Shown piece by piece: positions 63,987-64,000 of a DNA stretch of 64,000 nt. The stretch lies in the NCBI GenBank assembly GCA_013396635.1, contig WBMW01003179.1:106844-170843 (forward strand), given 5' to 3'. The stretch is from Penelope pileata. Its lineage: Eukaryota; Chordata; Aves; Galliformes; Cracidae. A program made the position numbers and the translations under genes. The notes below the pieces were generated by a model that was not told the DNA's origin, ran no database searches, and saw only the letters and a list, made by a program, of their open reading frames with translations. How positions within the stretch are numbered: the stretch's first letter is position 1; the number at the start of each line of letters is the position of its first letter.

Positions 63987-64000
63987 TCACAGAATCACAG
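63987..64000 (-). mobile_element. CR1 LINE 3' end, cut by the window edge
   Basis: The window ends in TCACAGAATCACAG, two copies of the antisense CR1 terminal octamer. The body should continue to the right of the window. Confidence 0.75.

Larger units (their letters stand above)
22243..64000 (+). other. SHROOM3: SHROOM3 intron 1 (runs out of the window)
   Basis: A long first intron is known for SHROOM3 in other vertebrates. I searched for the expected continuation (a GGKAD-like start and a GDEV-IN motif) on the plus strand and did not see it up to 64000. No nested gene was recognised on either strand. The sequence is AT-rich, ordinary intronic DNA with scattered CR1 and MIR-like fragments, homopolymers and tandem arrays listed separately. 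Between those items the stretches appear empty. Enhancers probably exist in such an intron but cannot be identified from a single sequence. Confidence 0.8.

Overview
This window is nuclear genomic DNA of a bird. The evidence is repeat content and two recognisable vertebrate genes. CR1 retrotransposon 3' tails with ATTCTGTG-type ends lie in antisense orientation at about 12957, 16691, 28121 and at the window edge (63987). A solo LTR of the avian ERVL kind lies at 102-622. That LTR type is familiar to me from neoavian birds, so a neoavian host is my guess, but species level cannot be settled. All homology statements rest on recall of the human proteins and not on a search.

Layout. 1-3315: solo LTR and unique sequence. 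3316-11776, minus strand: scattered exons of CCDC158, a coiled-coil protein gene. Several exons carry premature stops and frameshifts, and one has lost its splice acceptor, so the locus reads as a decayed pseudogene. 11777-15430: AT-rich sequence in which I could not find the N-terminal half of CCDC158. 15440-15880: an isolated CpG island with a YY1-like ATGGCCGC site, most simply the old CCDC158 promoter. 15881-21200: intergenic sequence with CR1 and a TA/CA microsatellite. 21240-22077: probable leader of SHROOM3 with short upstream ORFs. 22078-22242, plus strand: first coding exon of SHROOM3, encoding the N-terminal half of its PDZ domain. 22243-64000: SHROOM3 intron 1, in which I found no further exon. 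The intron holds a 12-bp and a 20-bp tandem array, CR1 and MIR-like fragments, homopolymers and G-rich tracts.

The order and divergent orientation (CCDC158 minus, SHROOM3 plus) match human 4q21, which supports both identifications. SHROOM3 is an actin- and Rho-kinase-binding scaffold for apical constriction. CCDC158 is a coiled-coil protein of poorly known function. The two are neighbours and not parts of one pathway. No CRISPR, operon, tRNA, rRNA or prokaryotic feature is present. Most long ORFs here are chance readings of non-coding DNA.
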